Source: Alphaproteobacteria bacterium (GTDB lineage Bacteria > Pseudomonadota > Alphaproteobacteria > SMXQ01). From it: a DNA stretch of 32,497 bases. The translations under genes were made by a program, and so were the position numbers. Shown one piece after another: positions 19,262 through 27,914 of this stretch. Positions within the stretch are counted from its first letter, which is position 1; every line of letters starts with the position of its first letter. Where the stretch lies: positions 1 to 32,497 of the forward strand of contig JAOTVC010000019.1 of NCBI GenBank assembly GCA_029863585.1, read 5' to 3'. Below the pieces are notes generated by a model. The model was not told the origin of the DNA. It saw nothing but the letters and a program-made list of their open reading frames with translations, and made no database searches.

Positions 19262-19377
19262 TTAGAGCGGGCATCGGGTCGCCAAGATACCCCTATTCCA
19301 CCGCGGTCCGGCGGACCGACGGGCCGAGTTGGCATCCTGCCCGGTTCAAATCTACACGTTGTCAAACGGCCAGGGAT

Positions 19378-20058
19378 TTACGAACCGGCCAGGTGACGGT
19401 CCAGGAAGGCGAGCGTCCGGGCGCGCGCGATTCGCGTGGCTTCGGGATGGTGGCGCGGCCCCCGCTTTTCATTGTCGAAGCCGTGCACCGCACCGGGATA
19501 GACATGAAACGGCACGTCCGGGTAACGGGCGCGGAACAGGGCGATCTTTTCCGGGCTCAGGGCGGTGTCCTTGGCGCCGACATGGCATTCGATGGGACAA
19601 CGCGCGCCGTCCTCGTCGAGATACCGGACGATCTCGCCGCCGTAATACGACACGGCGCAGGCGAAGTCGCTGCGGCAGGAGGCGAGCCAGGCGAGCGATC
19701 CGCCGAAGCAGAAACCGAGGATCCCGACCTTGCCGGCGCCGCCGACCGCATCCCGCGCGGCTTCAAGATCGATCAAGGCCTTGGACCAGTCGTAGTTGCG
19801 GTAGAGCTCCTTGGCCCGGCGGTTGCCCTCATCGTCGTATTCGATAATCAGCCCGGGCTCGAGCCGGTCATAAAGGCGTGGCGCGATCGCCAGGTAGCCC
19901 TTGGCCGCGTAGTCGTCGACCACGCCGCATAGGTAGCTGTTCACGCCGTACATTTCCTGGGCGATCACCAGCCCGCCCTTAGGCGTGCCCGCGGGCACTG
20001 TGCGCCAGGCGCCGAGGGTGTGGCCGTCCGCGGCCGTGATGTCGATCCATGCGCCCAT
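19378..20058 (-). CDS. Dienelactone hydrolase family protein
   Basis: GLVIAQEMYGVNSYLCGVVDDYAAKGYLAIAPRLYDR, GKVGILGFCFGGSLAWL (nucleophile Cys in GFCFGG), HVYPGAVHGFDNE. Confidence 0.92.
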   Translation of the reverse strand: MGAWIDITAADGHTLGAWRTVPAGTPKGGLVIAQEMYGVNSYLCGVVDDYAAKGYLAIAPRLYDRLEPGLIIEYDDEGNRRAKELYRNYDWSKALIDLEAARDAVGGAGKVGILGFCFGGSLAWLASCRSDFACAVSYYGGEIVRYLDEDGARCPIECHVGAKDTALSPEKIALFRARYPDVPFHVYPGAVHGFDNEKRGPRHHPEATRIARARTLAFLDRHLAGS

Positions 20059-20068
20059 GGGGCCGGCC

Positions 20069-20869
20069 CTAGAGGTGGTTTGAGCCGCCTTCGCAGGCGA
20101 TGGTCTGGCCGGTGACGTAATCGCTGGCGGACGACAGCAGGAACAGGATGGTGCCCACCAGGTCTTCGGGTTTCTGCAGACGCGGGATGGCGGCGGTCTC
20201 GGCCATCTTTTTCTCGCGCCGCCGCCAGTGCTCCTCCGGCATGATCGCGCCGATGGTTTCGCTCTTGGTCAGGCCCGGGCAGACCGCGTTGACGCAGATG
20301 CCGTCTTTGCCCAGGTCATGGCTGATCGAACGAGTGAACCCGACGACCCCCGCCTTGGACGTGGTGTAATGCAGGCGCCCGGTGGTGCCGGTCAGCCAGG
20401 TGGAGGAGGAAATGTTGACGATCTTGCCGTGTCCCTGTTTCTTCATCGCCGGGAAGCAGGCCTTGCAGCAATTGAAGATGCCCTTGAGGTTGACCGCCAT
20501 CAGCCGATCCCATTCGTCTTCGGGGATGGTGGTCCAGTCGTCGCGCTTGGGGATGACGGCATACATGGCGGCGTTGTTGACCAGCCCGTCGATGGCGCCG
20601 TAGGTCTGAAGCGCCTTTTCCGCAAGGGCCCGGCAGGCGGCCATGTCGGAGACGTCGGTGGAGACATAGAGGGCGGAGCCGCCTGCCTCTTCGATTTCGG
20701 CGGCGAGCGCCCCGCCTTCGTTGTCGGTGATGTCGGCGATCACCACGTTGGCGCCGACTTCGCCCAGCGCCCGCGAATAGACCTTGCCGATGCCCACCGC
20801 CCCGCCGGTGACGATGATCGTGCGGCCGCTCAGATCGAACAGCGTCTTCGCTGAAAAGGTCTCACTCAT
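20069..20869 (-). CDS. SDR family NAD(P)-dependent oxidoreductase
   Basis: IIVTGGAVGIGKVYSRAL, LVNNAAMY, VNISSSTWLTGTTGRLHYTTSKAGV (S/Y/K), ITGQT-like VTGQTIACEGG. Confidence 0.95.
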   Translation of the reverse strand: MSETFSAKTLFDLSGRTIIVTGGAVGIGKVYSRALGEVGANVVIADITDNEGGALAAEIEEAGGSALYVSTDVSDMAACRALAEKALQTYGAIDGLVNNAAMYAVIPKRDDWTTIPEDEWDRLMAVNLKGIFNCCKACFPAMKKQGHGKIVNISSSTWLTGTTGRLHYTTSKAGVVGFTRSISHDLGKDGICVNAVCPGLTKSETIGAIMPEEHWRRREKKMAETAAIPRLQKPEDLVGTILFLLSSASDYVTGQTIACEGGSNHL

Positions 20870-21057
20870 TGTGCTCTCCCTGTTTCCCCATCGTTCTTCC
20901 TAGCCCCGATTTCAAACCCCCGCAACTGCGCGTCGACCAGCGGGGAGGGGCGAGGCATATTGACAGTCGCCGCGAAAGGGCGTTGCCTTATACTTCACGC
21001 GTTCTCGTTCATTCGGGATGTTGCGGGCAATCGTAGAGCATGGGAAGGGAGAGCTTC

Positions 21058-22098
21058 ATGAAAAGATTGGTGGCTTCTGCCGCGGTTCTGGCCACGGCGT
21101 CGGTCGCCGCCCAAGGGGCGTCGGCCGCGGATTTCTATCAGGGCAAGTCGGTCACCGTGACCGTCGGGTCCAGCGCCGGGGGCGGTTACGACGGCTATGC
21201 CCGGTTCCTGGCGCGTCATTGGGGCAAGTTCATCCCGGGAAATCCGAAATTCATCGTCAAGAACATGCCCGGCGCCGGCAGCCTCAAGGCGACCAACTTT
21301 ATCTACAACGTCGCGCCCAAGGACGGGCTGCACGTCGCCGCGATCCAGAACGGTGTCGCCTTCGAGCCCCTGTTCAAGGTGATGGGCAAGGGCCGGGAGG
21401 CCAAGTTCGATCCGCTGAAGATCAGCTGGATTGGCGCCACCACCAAGGAGACCTCGGTTATGGTGGTGTGGCACACGACGCCCTTCAAGAGCATCGAAGA
21501 CGTGCGCAAGACCCGCGTGCTGACCGGCTCGTCAGGGCCCAGCACCAGCTATGCGGTCTATCCCCGGCTGATGAACGCGACCATGGGCACCAACATCCGG
21601 GTGGTCATGGGCTATAACGGGACGTCGGGAATCACCCTGGCGCTGGAACGCGGCGAGCTCCAGGCCATGACCGGCTGGGACTATTCCTCGCTGGCCAGCC
21701 GCAAGGGCGACTGGCTGAAGGACGGTAAGGTCCGCGTCCTGGTGCAGTTCGCCAGGAAGAAGCATCCCAAGATGCCCGACGTGCCGCTGGCCAGCGAATT
21801 CACCACCACCAAGGTGAACCGGGACGTGCTGAACCTGATCGCCGAGCGTCAGGAGATCGGCCGGCCCTATGTTGCACCGCCCGACGTGCCGGCCGACCGC
21901 CTTAAGCTGCTCCGGGCGTCCTACCAGACGATGCTGAAGGCGCCTGCAACCCTCAAGGAAGCGGCCAAGCTCCGGATCGAGATCCACTCCTCGACTGCCG
22001 AGGAATGCCTGGAGACGATGAAGCGGGCCTATTCCGCGGACAAGGAAGTGGTCGCCGCCGCGCGGAAGATCCTGCTCACCAAGAAGAAAAAGAAATAA
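21058..22098 (+). CDS. TctC/Bug-like periplasmic substrate-binding protein (paralog A), poly-Lys C-terminus
   Basis: Sec signal MKRLVASAAVLATASVAAQGASAAD; FYQGKSVTVTVGSSAGGGYDGYARFLARHWGKFIPGNPKFIVKNMPGAGSLKATNF; ends LLTKKKKK. RBS-like GGAAGGGAGAG before ATG. Confidence 0.85.
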   Translation: MKRLVASAAVLATASVAAQGASAADFYQGKSVTVTVGSSAGGGYDGYARFLARHWGKFIPGNPKFIVKNMPGAGSLKATNFIYNVAPKDGLHVAAIQNGVAFEPLFKVMGKGREAKFDPLKISWIGATTKETSVMVVWHTTPFKSIEDVRKTRVLTGSSGPSTSYAVYPRLMNATMGTNIRVVMGYNGTSGITLALERGELQAMTGWDYSSLASRKGDWLKDGKVRVLVQFARKKHPKMPDVPLASEFTTTKVNRDVLNLIAERQEIGRPYVAPPDVPADRLKLLRASYQTMLKAPATLKEAAKLRIEIHSSTAEECLETMKRAYSADKEVVAAARKILLTKKKKK

Positions 22099-22123
22099 GC
22101 CGGCGATCGCCCCGAAAACAAGG

Positions 22124-22153
22124 AAACCGCCGCCCGTAGGGGCGGCGGTTTTT
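22124..22153 (+). terminator. Intrinsic terminator downstream of paralog A
   Basis: ACCGCCGCCC(22126-22135)-GTAG-GGGCGGCGGT(22140-22149)-TTTT. Confidence 0.88.
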
Positions 22154-22175
22154 CTGTGTCAAGAAGGGGAGCGCC

Positions 22176-23189
22176 TCAGCCGAGCGTCGGGTCCAGGATG
22201 ACCTTGCCGGGCACGGCGCCGGCCTCGACCAGCTTGTGGGCCGCGACGCTTTCGCTCAGCGGGAAGACTTTCTCGATCACCACCTTGATCTTGCCCTCGG
22301 CGGCGGCCTTCAGGGAGTCCTCGACGTTCTCGCGGGTCGATCCGGCGCTGCCCAGGATGGTAATCTTGGAGTCGTAGAGCTTGAAACAATCGAGCGGCAC
22401 GATGGGCCCGCCGTGGGCGCCGGCGGTCACCAGCTTGCCGCCTTCGGCGATGGCGGCGAATGCCTTGGGCCAGGTTTCTGGGTTGGAGATGTTGTCGTAG
22501 ACCAGGTCCACTCCGTGGCCGCCGGTGATGTCCATGACCTCCTTAGTCAGGTCATTCTCGCCGTAATTCACCACGTAGTCGGCGCCGAGATCGAGCCCGA
22601 TCTTGGCCCGGTCGGCGGCGCCGGCCGCGCCGATCACCTTGGCGCCCACCATCTTGGCGATCTGTACGCCGATGCTGCCCAAACCCCCGGAACAGCCCAT
22701 CACCAGGACCCATTGGTCCTTCTTGAGCTTGCCCATGGTGAACATCAGGTGGAAGGCCGTGGGGCAATGGCGGATGACCACCGATGCCTCGTGGTAATTG
22801 AGGTTGTCGGAGATCGGCAGGCAGCAATTGGCATGGGCCAGCACCAGTTCCGCGTCGCCGCCCCAACGCCGCACCCCCAGCATGCCGTCTTCGCCGGGGC
22901 CGGGGCGTGACAAGACGGAGACCCGGTCGCCGATTTTCGGCATGTGGATTCCCTCGACCGGCTCGCCCCGGGCGACTACCTCGCCCGAAGGATCGACGCC
23001 CAGGATGCCCGGCAGGATCGGATCGCGCTGCATCTGGTTGCCGGCGCGCACCGCGCAGTCGAGGGTCCGGTTGACCGTGACCGCGTGGACCTTGATCACG
23101 ACCTGGCCGGGGCCGGGTCGGGGATCGGGCGCGTCTTCGTATTTGAGGACCTCTGGCGGGCCGAATTCGTGAAAAACAGCGGCTTTCAT
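22176..23189 (-). CDS. Zinc-binding-type MDR alcohol dehydrogenase / quinone oxidoreductase
   Basis: MKAAVFHEFGPPEVLKYEDAPDPRPGPGQVVIKVHAVTVN, LGVDPSGEVV, VLVMGCSGGLGSIGVQIAKMVGAKVIGAAGAADRAKIGLDLGADYVVNY, HGVDLVYDN. Confidence 0.92.
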   Translation of the reverse strand: MKAAVFHEFGPPEVLKYEDAPDPRPGPGQVVIKVHAVTVNRTLDCAVRAGNQMQRDPILPGILGVDPSGEVVARGEPVEGIHMPKIGDRVSVLSRPGPGEDGMLGVRRWGGDAELVLAHANCCLPISDNLNYHEASVVIRHCPTAFHLMFTMGKLKKDQWVLVMGCSGGLGSIGVQIAKMVGAKVIGAAGAADRAKIGLDLGADYVVNYGENDLTKEVMDITGGHGVDLVYDNISNPETWPKAFAAIAEGGKLVTAGAHGGPIVPLDCFKLYDSKITILGSAGSTRENVEDSLKAAAEGKIKVVIEKVFPLSESVAAHKLVEAGAVPGKVILDPTLG

Positions 23190-23297
23190 AAGCGTTTCCC
23201 GTATCTCTTCTGATGTGAGTGTTGGCTCAGCGGGGCCGCGGCGGGCCGCCGAACGTGGTAGCGGCCCGGGCCCGTGGCCGCAAGGAATTTCGGCAAC

Positions 23298-24557
23298 TCA
23301 CGCCAGCGGGCCCAGGAACGGTTCGCCCATGAAGGCGTCGGGTGCGGCTTCGATGGTCTCCGGCCAGTCGCCGGGCGTAACCTTGCGGCGCGCCTCGGCC
23401 GGGCGCGGGCGGCCGTCCCAGCCCACCTGCTCCATATAGGCGTATAGCTGCACCGCGTGGCCGTCGGGATCGCGCACCAGGAAATTGTAGTCCATACCCG
23501 GGAACAGCTCGGGCGGCAGCTCGAACACGTCGCGGCCCTGGTCGATCAGGAAGCTGCGGGCATTGCGCAGCTGGCGGTAGTTGGCGACACGCAGGCCGAG
23601 CGAGAAACTGAGTGTGTGATCGGACAGGCCGAGCCGTTGGCGGAGCGCCAGCGGATAGAGGGCGACGGCGTGATGCGCCGTATTGCATCGCATGAAGACG
23701 CAGCGCTGTCCCTCATAGGTCACTTCCTCGGTCACGGTAAAGCCCAGCTTGTCCCCGTAGAACCGGACGCCTTCCGCGATATCGGCCATGAACAGGCGCA
23801 CCGGTCCCATGGCGGTGATCTTGAAGGGCCGGGCCATCAGGATGCCGTCGACGTCGAAGGTTTCCGCACCCCGGTCCGTGGCACGGTGGCCGCTGGCGGG
23901 ATCGACGCCCTTGGCGAAGGCGTCGGCCACCTCCCGGTATTCGGAGATCTGCGGCAGCCCCGGCCATTCGCGAAAGCCGCGGTCGTGCATCTCGAGAGGC
24001 TTGGAATGGCCGTCCCAGCCGATTTGCTCGATCCCGTAATAGAGCTCGTTCACGTTGCCGTCGGGATCGGCGATGTAGGTGTGCCAATTGGAGCCGGGCA
24101 TGTCCCGGCCGGAGCGCACGATCGGCACCTGCTTGGCGCCGAACCAGTCGATGGCGTCGGAAATCTGCGCCAGGCTGCCGACTTGCCAGGTGATCTGGTT
24201 GACGGTGACGCCCGCCGGCCAGCGCTCCGCCCCGTCGCGCACTTCGCGCATGGAGCGGTTGAAGATGACCAGGGCGTGATGATCGGACCCGTAACGGGTG
24301 AAGACGCCGATGGGTGGACCCTGGATCTTGGATTTCTGGTCCTCGGTCAGCCGGTCGCCGAGGTCGAGGGTGTCGGTGACGTCGAAGCCCAAGATCTCAG
24401 TATAGAACTTAACGGTTTCTTCCACATGGTCGGAATTGAAACCAAAATGCCCGAGGCGGACGATCTTGAAGGGACGGTCCAGCTTGATCCCGCCGACCGC
24501 GTACTTGCCGTCCCCGGTCGGCCGGGCGTAGAGGTTTTCCAAACCGGTTTCGCTCAT
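23298..24557 (-). CDS. Tandem VOC-domain protein (glyoxalase/extradiol dioxygenase-like)
   Basis: Two VOC modules: VRLGHFGFNSDHVEETVKFYTEILGFDVTD...NWHTYIADPDGNVNELYYGIEQIGWDG and MGPVRLFMADIAEGVRFYGDKLGFTVTEEV...YNFLVRDPDGHAVQLYAYMEQVGWDG. ATG at 24557. Confidence 0.9.
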   Translation of the reverse strand: MSETGLENLYARPTGDGKYAVGGIKLDRPFKIVRLGHFGFNSDHVEETVKFYTEILGFDVTDTLDLGDRLTEDQKSKIQGPPIGVFTRYGSDHHALVIFNRSMREVRDGAERWPAGVTVNQITWQVGSLAQISDAIDWFGAKQVPIVRSGRDMPGSNWHTYIADPDGNVNELYYGIEQIGWDGHSKPLEMHDRGFREWPGLPQISEYREVADAFAKGVDPASGHRATDRGAETFDVDGILMARPFKITAMGPVRLFMADIAEGVRFYGDKLGFTVTEEVTYEGQRCVFMRCNTAHHAVALYPLALRQRLGLSDHTLSFSLGLRVANYRQLRNARSFLIDQGRDVFELPPELFPGMDYNFLVRDPDGHAVQLYAYMEQVGWDGRPRPAEARRKVTPGDWPETIEAAPDAFMGEPFLGPLA

Positions 24558-24711
24558 GCGATCCTCCCCTTGGGCCGTGCAACCGGTGGCAAAAGCGGCC
24601 GAGATGGGCCAAACTACCGCCTCACCGGAAGCCAAGTGTCGCGCGCTCTTGCTGCGCGTCGCACCCCTGCTTGGCGCAGTTTATCGAACAATCGAGGCGG
24701 GACAAAGGACC

Positions 24712-25092
24712 ATGACCGATCAGAACCAGGGAGCGGCACGGGCACCGCGTCCACAGTATTACGTGTTCTGGATGAACATCGTCGAACCGGCGCCCGAACC
24801 TCCCAAGCCCATCGACGAGATCCGTCAGGAGCATTTCGCCTATCTCTCCGACCTCGAAGAGCGCGGCATCCTGCTTGCCGCCGGGCCGTTCATGGATGCC
24901 GACGGCTCGCGCCACGGGGCCGGCATGATGATCCTGAGGGCCGCATCAAAAGAGGAGGCCGACGCCATCGCCGCCGAGGAGCCCTACCGGAAATACGGCA
25001 TCCGCAGCCATGCACCGGTGCCCTGGCAATGGGCCGAAGGCTCGGTCTCCCAGACCTTCCGGATGAAGGCCAAGACCTTCGAGGTGGTCTGA
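24712..25092 (+). CDS. YciI-like (YCII-related domain) protein
   Basis: YYVFWMNIVEP...IRQEHFAYLSDLEERGILLAAGPFMDADGSRHGAGMMILRAASKEEADAIAAEEPYRKYGI. ATG at 24712. Confidence 0.85.
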   Translation: MTDQNQGAARAPRPQYYVFWMNIVEPAPEPPKPIDEIRQEHFAYLSDLEERGILLAAGPFMDADGSRHGAGMMILRAASKEEADAIAAEEPYRKYGIRSHAPVPWQWAEGSVSQTFRMKAKTFEVV

Positions 25093-25148
25093 TCATTCGC
25101 CGTTCACGGGATACCGGGAGCCGTTAGATCCAATCCGCAATCGACGCA

Positions 25149-25949
25149 TTGGCCGGCCTTTACACGTGGGCCGGACAGCCCTTCCACGATGTCGCGCCGT
25201 GGCTGGTGGTGCTGATTGCCGCGATCTATCTGTTCGCGTTTTTTGCGCGCGGCGTGCTGGGGTTCGGCGCGGTCGCGCCCATCGTCATCATCACATCGCT
25301 GCTGATCGACCCGCACCATGCCGTGCTGTTGGCCCTGGTGGCGGGTACGATTCCCCAGTTGCACATGCTGCCGCAAGGCCTACAGGACGGCGACTGGTCC
25401 ATCGCGCGCCCGGTGCTGGGCGCGATGATGCTGGGGATCCCGGGCGGCGTCTGGGTATTCGCCAACATGGGCACCGATTGGTTCACCCTGGTGCTGGGCT
25501 GCGTCATCTTCGTCATCATCCTGGCGGATATCGGCCGGTTGCTCGACCGGGCCCTCGCCAACGTCAATATCCGCGCTCTGCCCACGGCTCTCAGCCTTTC
25601 ATTGGTGGCCGGGTTCGTGAACGGCCTGGCAGGGGCGGGGGGCGTGGTCAGTATCTCGGTCTATCTCAGGCACGCCTGCACGAACCATGTATCGCTGCGC
25701 GCGACCCTGGTGCTGGTGGGAACCCTGCTGCTGTGCTGGCGGCTGGTGGTCACCGGCATCGCCGGGCTCTATTCGGTCAAGTTGATGGCCGAAGCCCTGA
25801 TCCTGCTGCCCATCGTGTATCTGGGCGTGTGGCTAGGGACGCGGGTCTTCAAAACGGTGACGCCCGAGCGCTATCACCGCCTGATGCAGCTGCTGATCCT
25901 GGTTTCCGCCCTGGGGTTGATCGTCAAGGGCGTGAGCCGGCTGACTTAG
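25149..25949 (+). CDS. TSUP (TauE/SafE) family membrane transporter
   Basis: 266 aa, multiple TM segments; FFARGVLGFGAVAPIVIITSLLIDPHHAVLL and FVNGLAGAGGVVSISVYLRH duplicated-half motifs. Start codon (TTG) uncertain. Confidence 0.85.
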   Translation: MAGLYTWAGQPFHDVAPWLVVLIAAIYLFAFFARGVLGFGAVAPIVIITSLLIDPHHAVLLALVAGTIPQLHMLPQGLQDGDWSIARPVLGAMMLGIPGGVWVFANMGTDWFTLVLGCVIFVIILADIGRLLDRALANVNIRALPTALSLSLVAGFVNGLAGAGGVVSISVYLRHACTNHVSLRATLVLVGTLLLCWRLVVTGIAGLYSVKLMAEALILLPIVYLGVWLGTRVFKTVTPERYHRLMQLLILVSALGLIVKGVSRLT

Positions 25950-25991
25950 CGGGGCGCGCAACAGCGCCGCGCCTTGCGGCGGCGGACGGGC

Positions 25992-26111
25992 TCAGCCGAG
26001 ATTGAGGACGATGCCGAGCATGCCGAGCAGCATGACGGTGCCGCCGATGATGGTGGCGACGGTGGCGACATACCTGTGTTGGAACTCGTCGTGATGCTGG
26101 TCTTCGGCCAT
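25992..26111 (-). CDS. Small single-TM membrane protein (39 aa), absent from the supplied ORF track
   Basis: MAEDQHHDEFQHRYVATVATIIGGTVMLLGMLGIVLNLG*: acidic/His-rich N-terminus then one hydrophobic helix. Alternative in-frame ATG at 26120. Confidence 0.5.
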   Translation of the reverse strand: MAEDQHHDEFQHRYVATVATIIGGTVMLLGMLGIVLNLG

Positions 26112-26307
26112 GGCAATCATACCTGCGCGCGGTTGGACTTATCGCCTTGCGGTGACGCGTCCCGGTAGGGAGCGGCCCGGCGGCGGCGCAGTATAACGGC
26201 TTTTGCCCGGGCGATCCATTCCCCCGGTGAGATCTTTTTTGCGCCCAACACGGTGGGCGAAAATCCCCCGGGATAATCTCGCGCCGGTGGTCCGGCCGGG
26301 GGTGCGG

Positions 26308-26336
26308 TTGCCATCCACCGCCGGACCCGTCAGAAT
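26308..26336 (+). promoter_or_regulatory. Candidate promoter for paralog B: TTGCCA-N17-CAGAAT
   Basis: Position relative to ATG matches the candidates upstream of paralogs C, D and E. Confidence 0.45.
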
Positions 26337-26416
26337 GTACAAAATAGGGAGCAAATTTCCAGGTGGCGGACGATAACCGCCCGGAAAATCGCGTTTCACG
26401 GAACTGGGAGAAAGTG

Positions 26417-27721
26417 ATGAAGAACCTTTTTTCGATGCTTTCAGGCACCGCGGTCGCCGTCGCCATGACGGCCGGCGCCGGTGGCCCGGCAGCGGCGGAT
26501 GCCATCAGCGATTTCTACAAACAGACCCGGACCAAGGTGGTCATCGGCTTCAGCCCGGGGGGCGGGTTCGACCGCGGCGGCCGGGTGGTGGCGCGCCACA
26601 TCAATAAATATATTCCCGGCAATCCCTCCATGATCGTCCAGAACATGCCGGGCGGCGGTTCGGTCCGCGCGCTGAACTGGCTACAGGCCAAGGGGCCGAA
26701 GGATGGCTCGGCGATCGGGCATTTCCACCCGGCGGCGCTCCGCGAGGCCTATATCGGCGCGGCCGGCGCCAACTTCAAGCCGCGCGAATTGTACTGGCTG
26801 GGCAGCTACAACCGGGAACGTTCGGTGACCTATGTGCGCACGGATTCGGGCGTCAAGACCATTCAGGACGCCATGAAGAAGGAAATCGCCATCGGCGCGA
26901 CCTCGGCGCGCTCCGGCGGCGGCGTCTATCCGCGTCTGCTCAATTACATCATCGGCACAAAGTTCAAGGTGGTGGTGGGTTACGGCTCCACCGGCGAAAG
27001 CACCCTGGCGACGGAACGCGGCGAGGTCATGGGCGTCGGTTCCTGGTCGTGGTCGCAGCTGCGCGACCGCAGGCCCAAATGGATCAAGAGCGGCTTCGTC
27101 GTGCCGATCGTGCAGCATGCGGTGGCCAAGCATCCGGAACTGCCCCATGTGCCGACGCCGCTGGACCTGGCCAAGACGGAGGATGACAAGAAGGTTTTGG
27201 AGGCCCTTCTCATGTGGCAGGAGCTGGGCCGGCCCTTCGCCGCGCCTCCCGGAACCCATCCGGAACGGGGCAAGGCATTGCGCAAGGCCTTCGACATCAT
27301 GGTGACGAAGAAGGATTTCGAGGCGGACATCAAGAAGGCGTCCCTGGAAGTCGTTCCCATCGACGCCAAAGGCGCCTATGAGATGCTGGATAAGCTTTAC
27401 TCCTATCCGCCGGAGATCGCCAAGCGGGCCCGCATCGTCTATGCCGAGATGCGCGGCATCAAGGTCGCCAAGGCCAGGCCCAAGACCGCCAGCGACCTGA
27501 CGGTGTCGGAGGTCAAGGGCAAGGGCCGCAGGATGCGGATCACGTTCAAGGACGCTTCCGGCAAGGTCTGGAAGTTCAAGGCCCAGGACAAGCGCTTGAG
27601 CCGCAAGACCAAGATCAACGGCAAGAAGGGCAAGGCCACGGCGCTGAAGGCGGGCATGGTCTGCTCGGTCACCTATTACGGCGTTGGCGGGATGGTCTAT
27701 TCGGCCGACTGCAAGGGCTGA
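26417..27721 (+). CDS. TctC/Bug-like periplasmic substrate-binding protein with C-terminal basic extension (paralog B)
   Basis: Sec signal to AAADA; DFYKQTRTKVVIGFSPGGGFDRGGRVVARHINKYIPGNPSMIVQNMPGGGS; extra 86-aa C-terminal domain ending MVCSVTYYGVGGMVYSADCKG. ATG at 26417. Confidence 0.85.
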   Translation: MKNLFSMLSGTAVAVAMTAGAGGPAAADAISDFYKQTRTKVVIGFSPGGGFDRGGRVVARHINKYIPGNPSMIVQNMPGGGSVRALNWLQAKGPKDGSAIGHFHPAALREAYIGAAGANFKPRELYWLGSYNRERSVTYVRTDSGVKTIQDAMKKEIAIGATSARSGGGVYPRLLNYIIGTKFKVVVGYGSTGESTLATERGEVMGVGSWSWSQLRDRRPKWIKSGFVVPIVQHAVAKHPELPHVPTPLDLAKTEDDKKVLEALLMWQELGRPFAAPPGTHPERGKALRKAFDIMVTKKDFEADIKKASLEVVPIDAKGAYEMLDKLYSYPPEIAKRARIVYAEMRGIKVAKARPKTASDLTVSEVKGKGRRMRITFKDASGKVWKFKAQDKRLSRKTKINGKKGKATALKAGMVCSVTYYGVGGMVYSADCKG

Positions 27722-27743
27722 GCCGTTTGAAGCTTTCGCAACG

Positions 27744-27775
27744 AAGGCGCCCTCCGATGGCCGGGGGGCGCCTTT
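27744..27775 (+). terminator. Intrinsic terminator-like hairpin downstream of paralog B
   Basis: AAGGCGCCCTCCG-ATGG-CCGGGGGGCGCCTT then T; 13-bp stem with one G-T pair. Confidence 0.65.
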
Positions 27776-27806
27776 CGCGCGGGCGCGACGCAAGGCCGGG
27801 GCCCGC

Positions 27807-27835
27807 TTGCCATCCTGCGGGGAAGCGCCCAATAT
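27807..27835 (+). promoter_or_regulatory. Candidate promoter for paralog C: TTGCCA-N17-CAATAT
   Basis: TTGCCATCC also occurs upstream of paralog B, with almost the same spacing to ATG. Confidence 0.45.
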
Positions 27836-27914
27836 GTGGCAAATGACTGGGAGAGCCGGCGTCCGATCGTCCGCCGGCAGGGAGCAACGAAACATTTCCA
27901 AGCGGGAGACAATC

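Noticed and set aside
19341-19352. GGTTCAAATCT resembling a tRNA T-loop
   Set aside because: No T-stem, anticodon arm or acceptor stem could be built around it.
20960-20994. TTGACA...TATACT as a promoter for paralog A
   Set aside because: The spacer is 23 nt, too long for a standard sigma70 promoter; only the TTGACA position is mentioned as a loose parallel.
23457-25127. 556-aa plus-strand ORF opposite the tandem-VOC gene
   Set aside because: Antisense shadow; the VOC frame has coherent domain motifs, this one has none, and it changes character across the divergent promoter.
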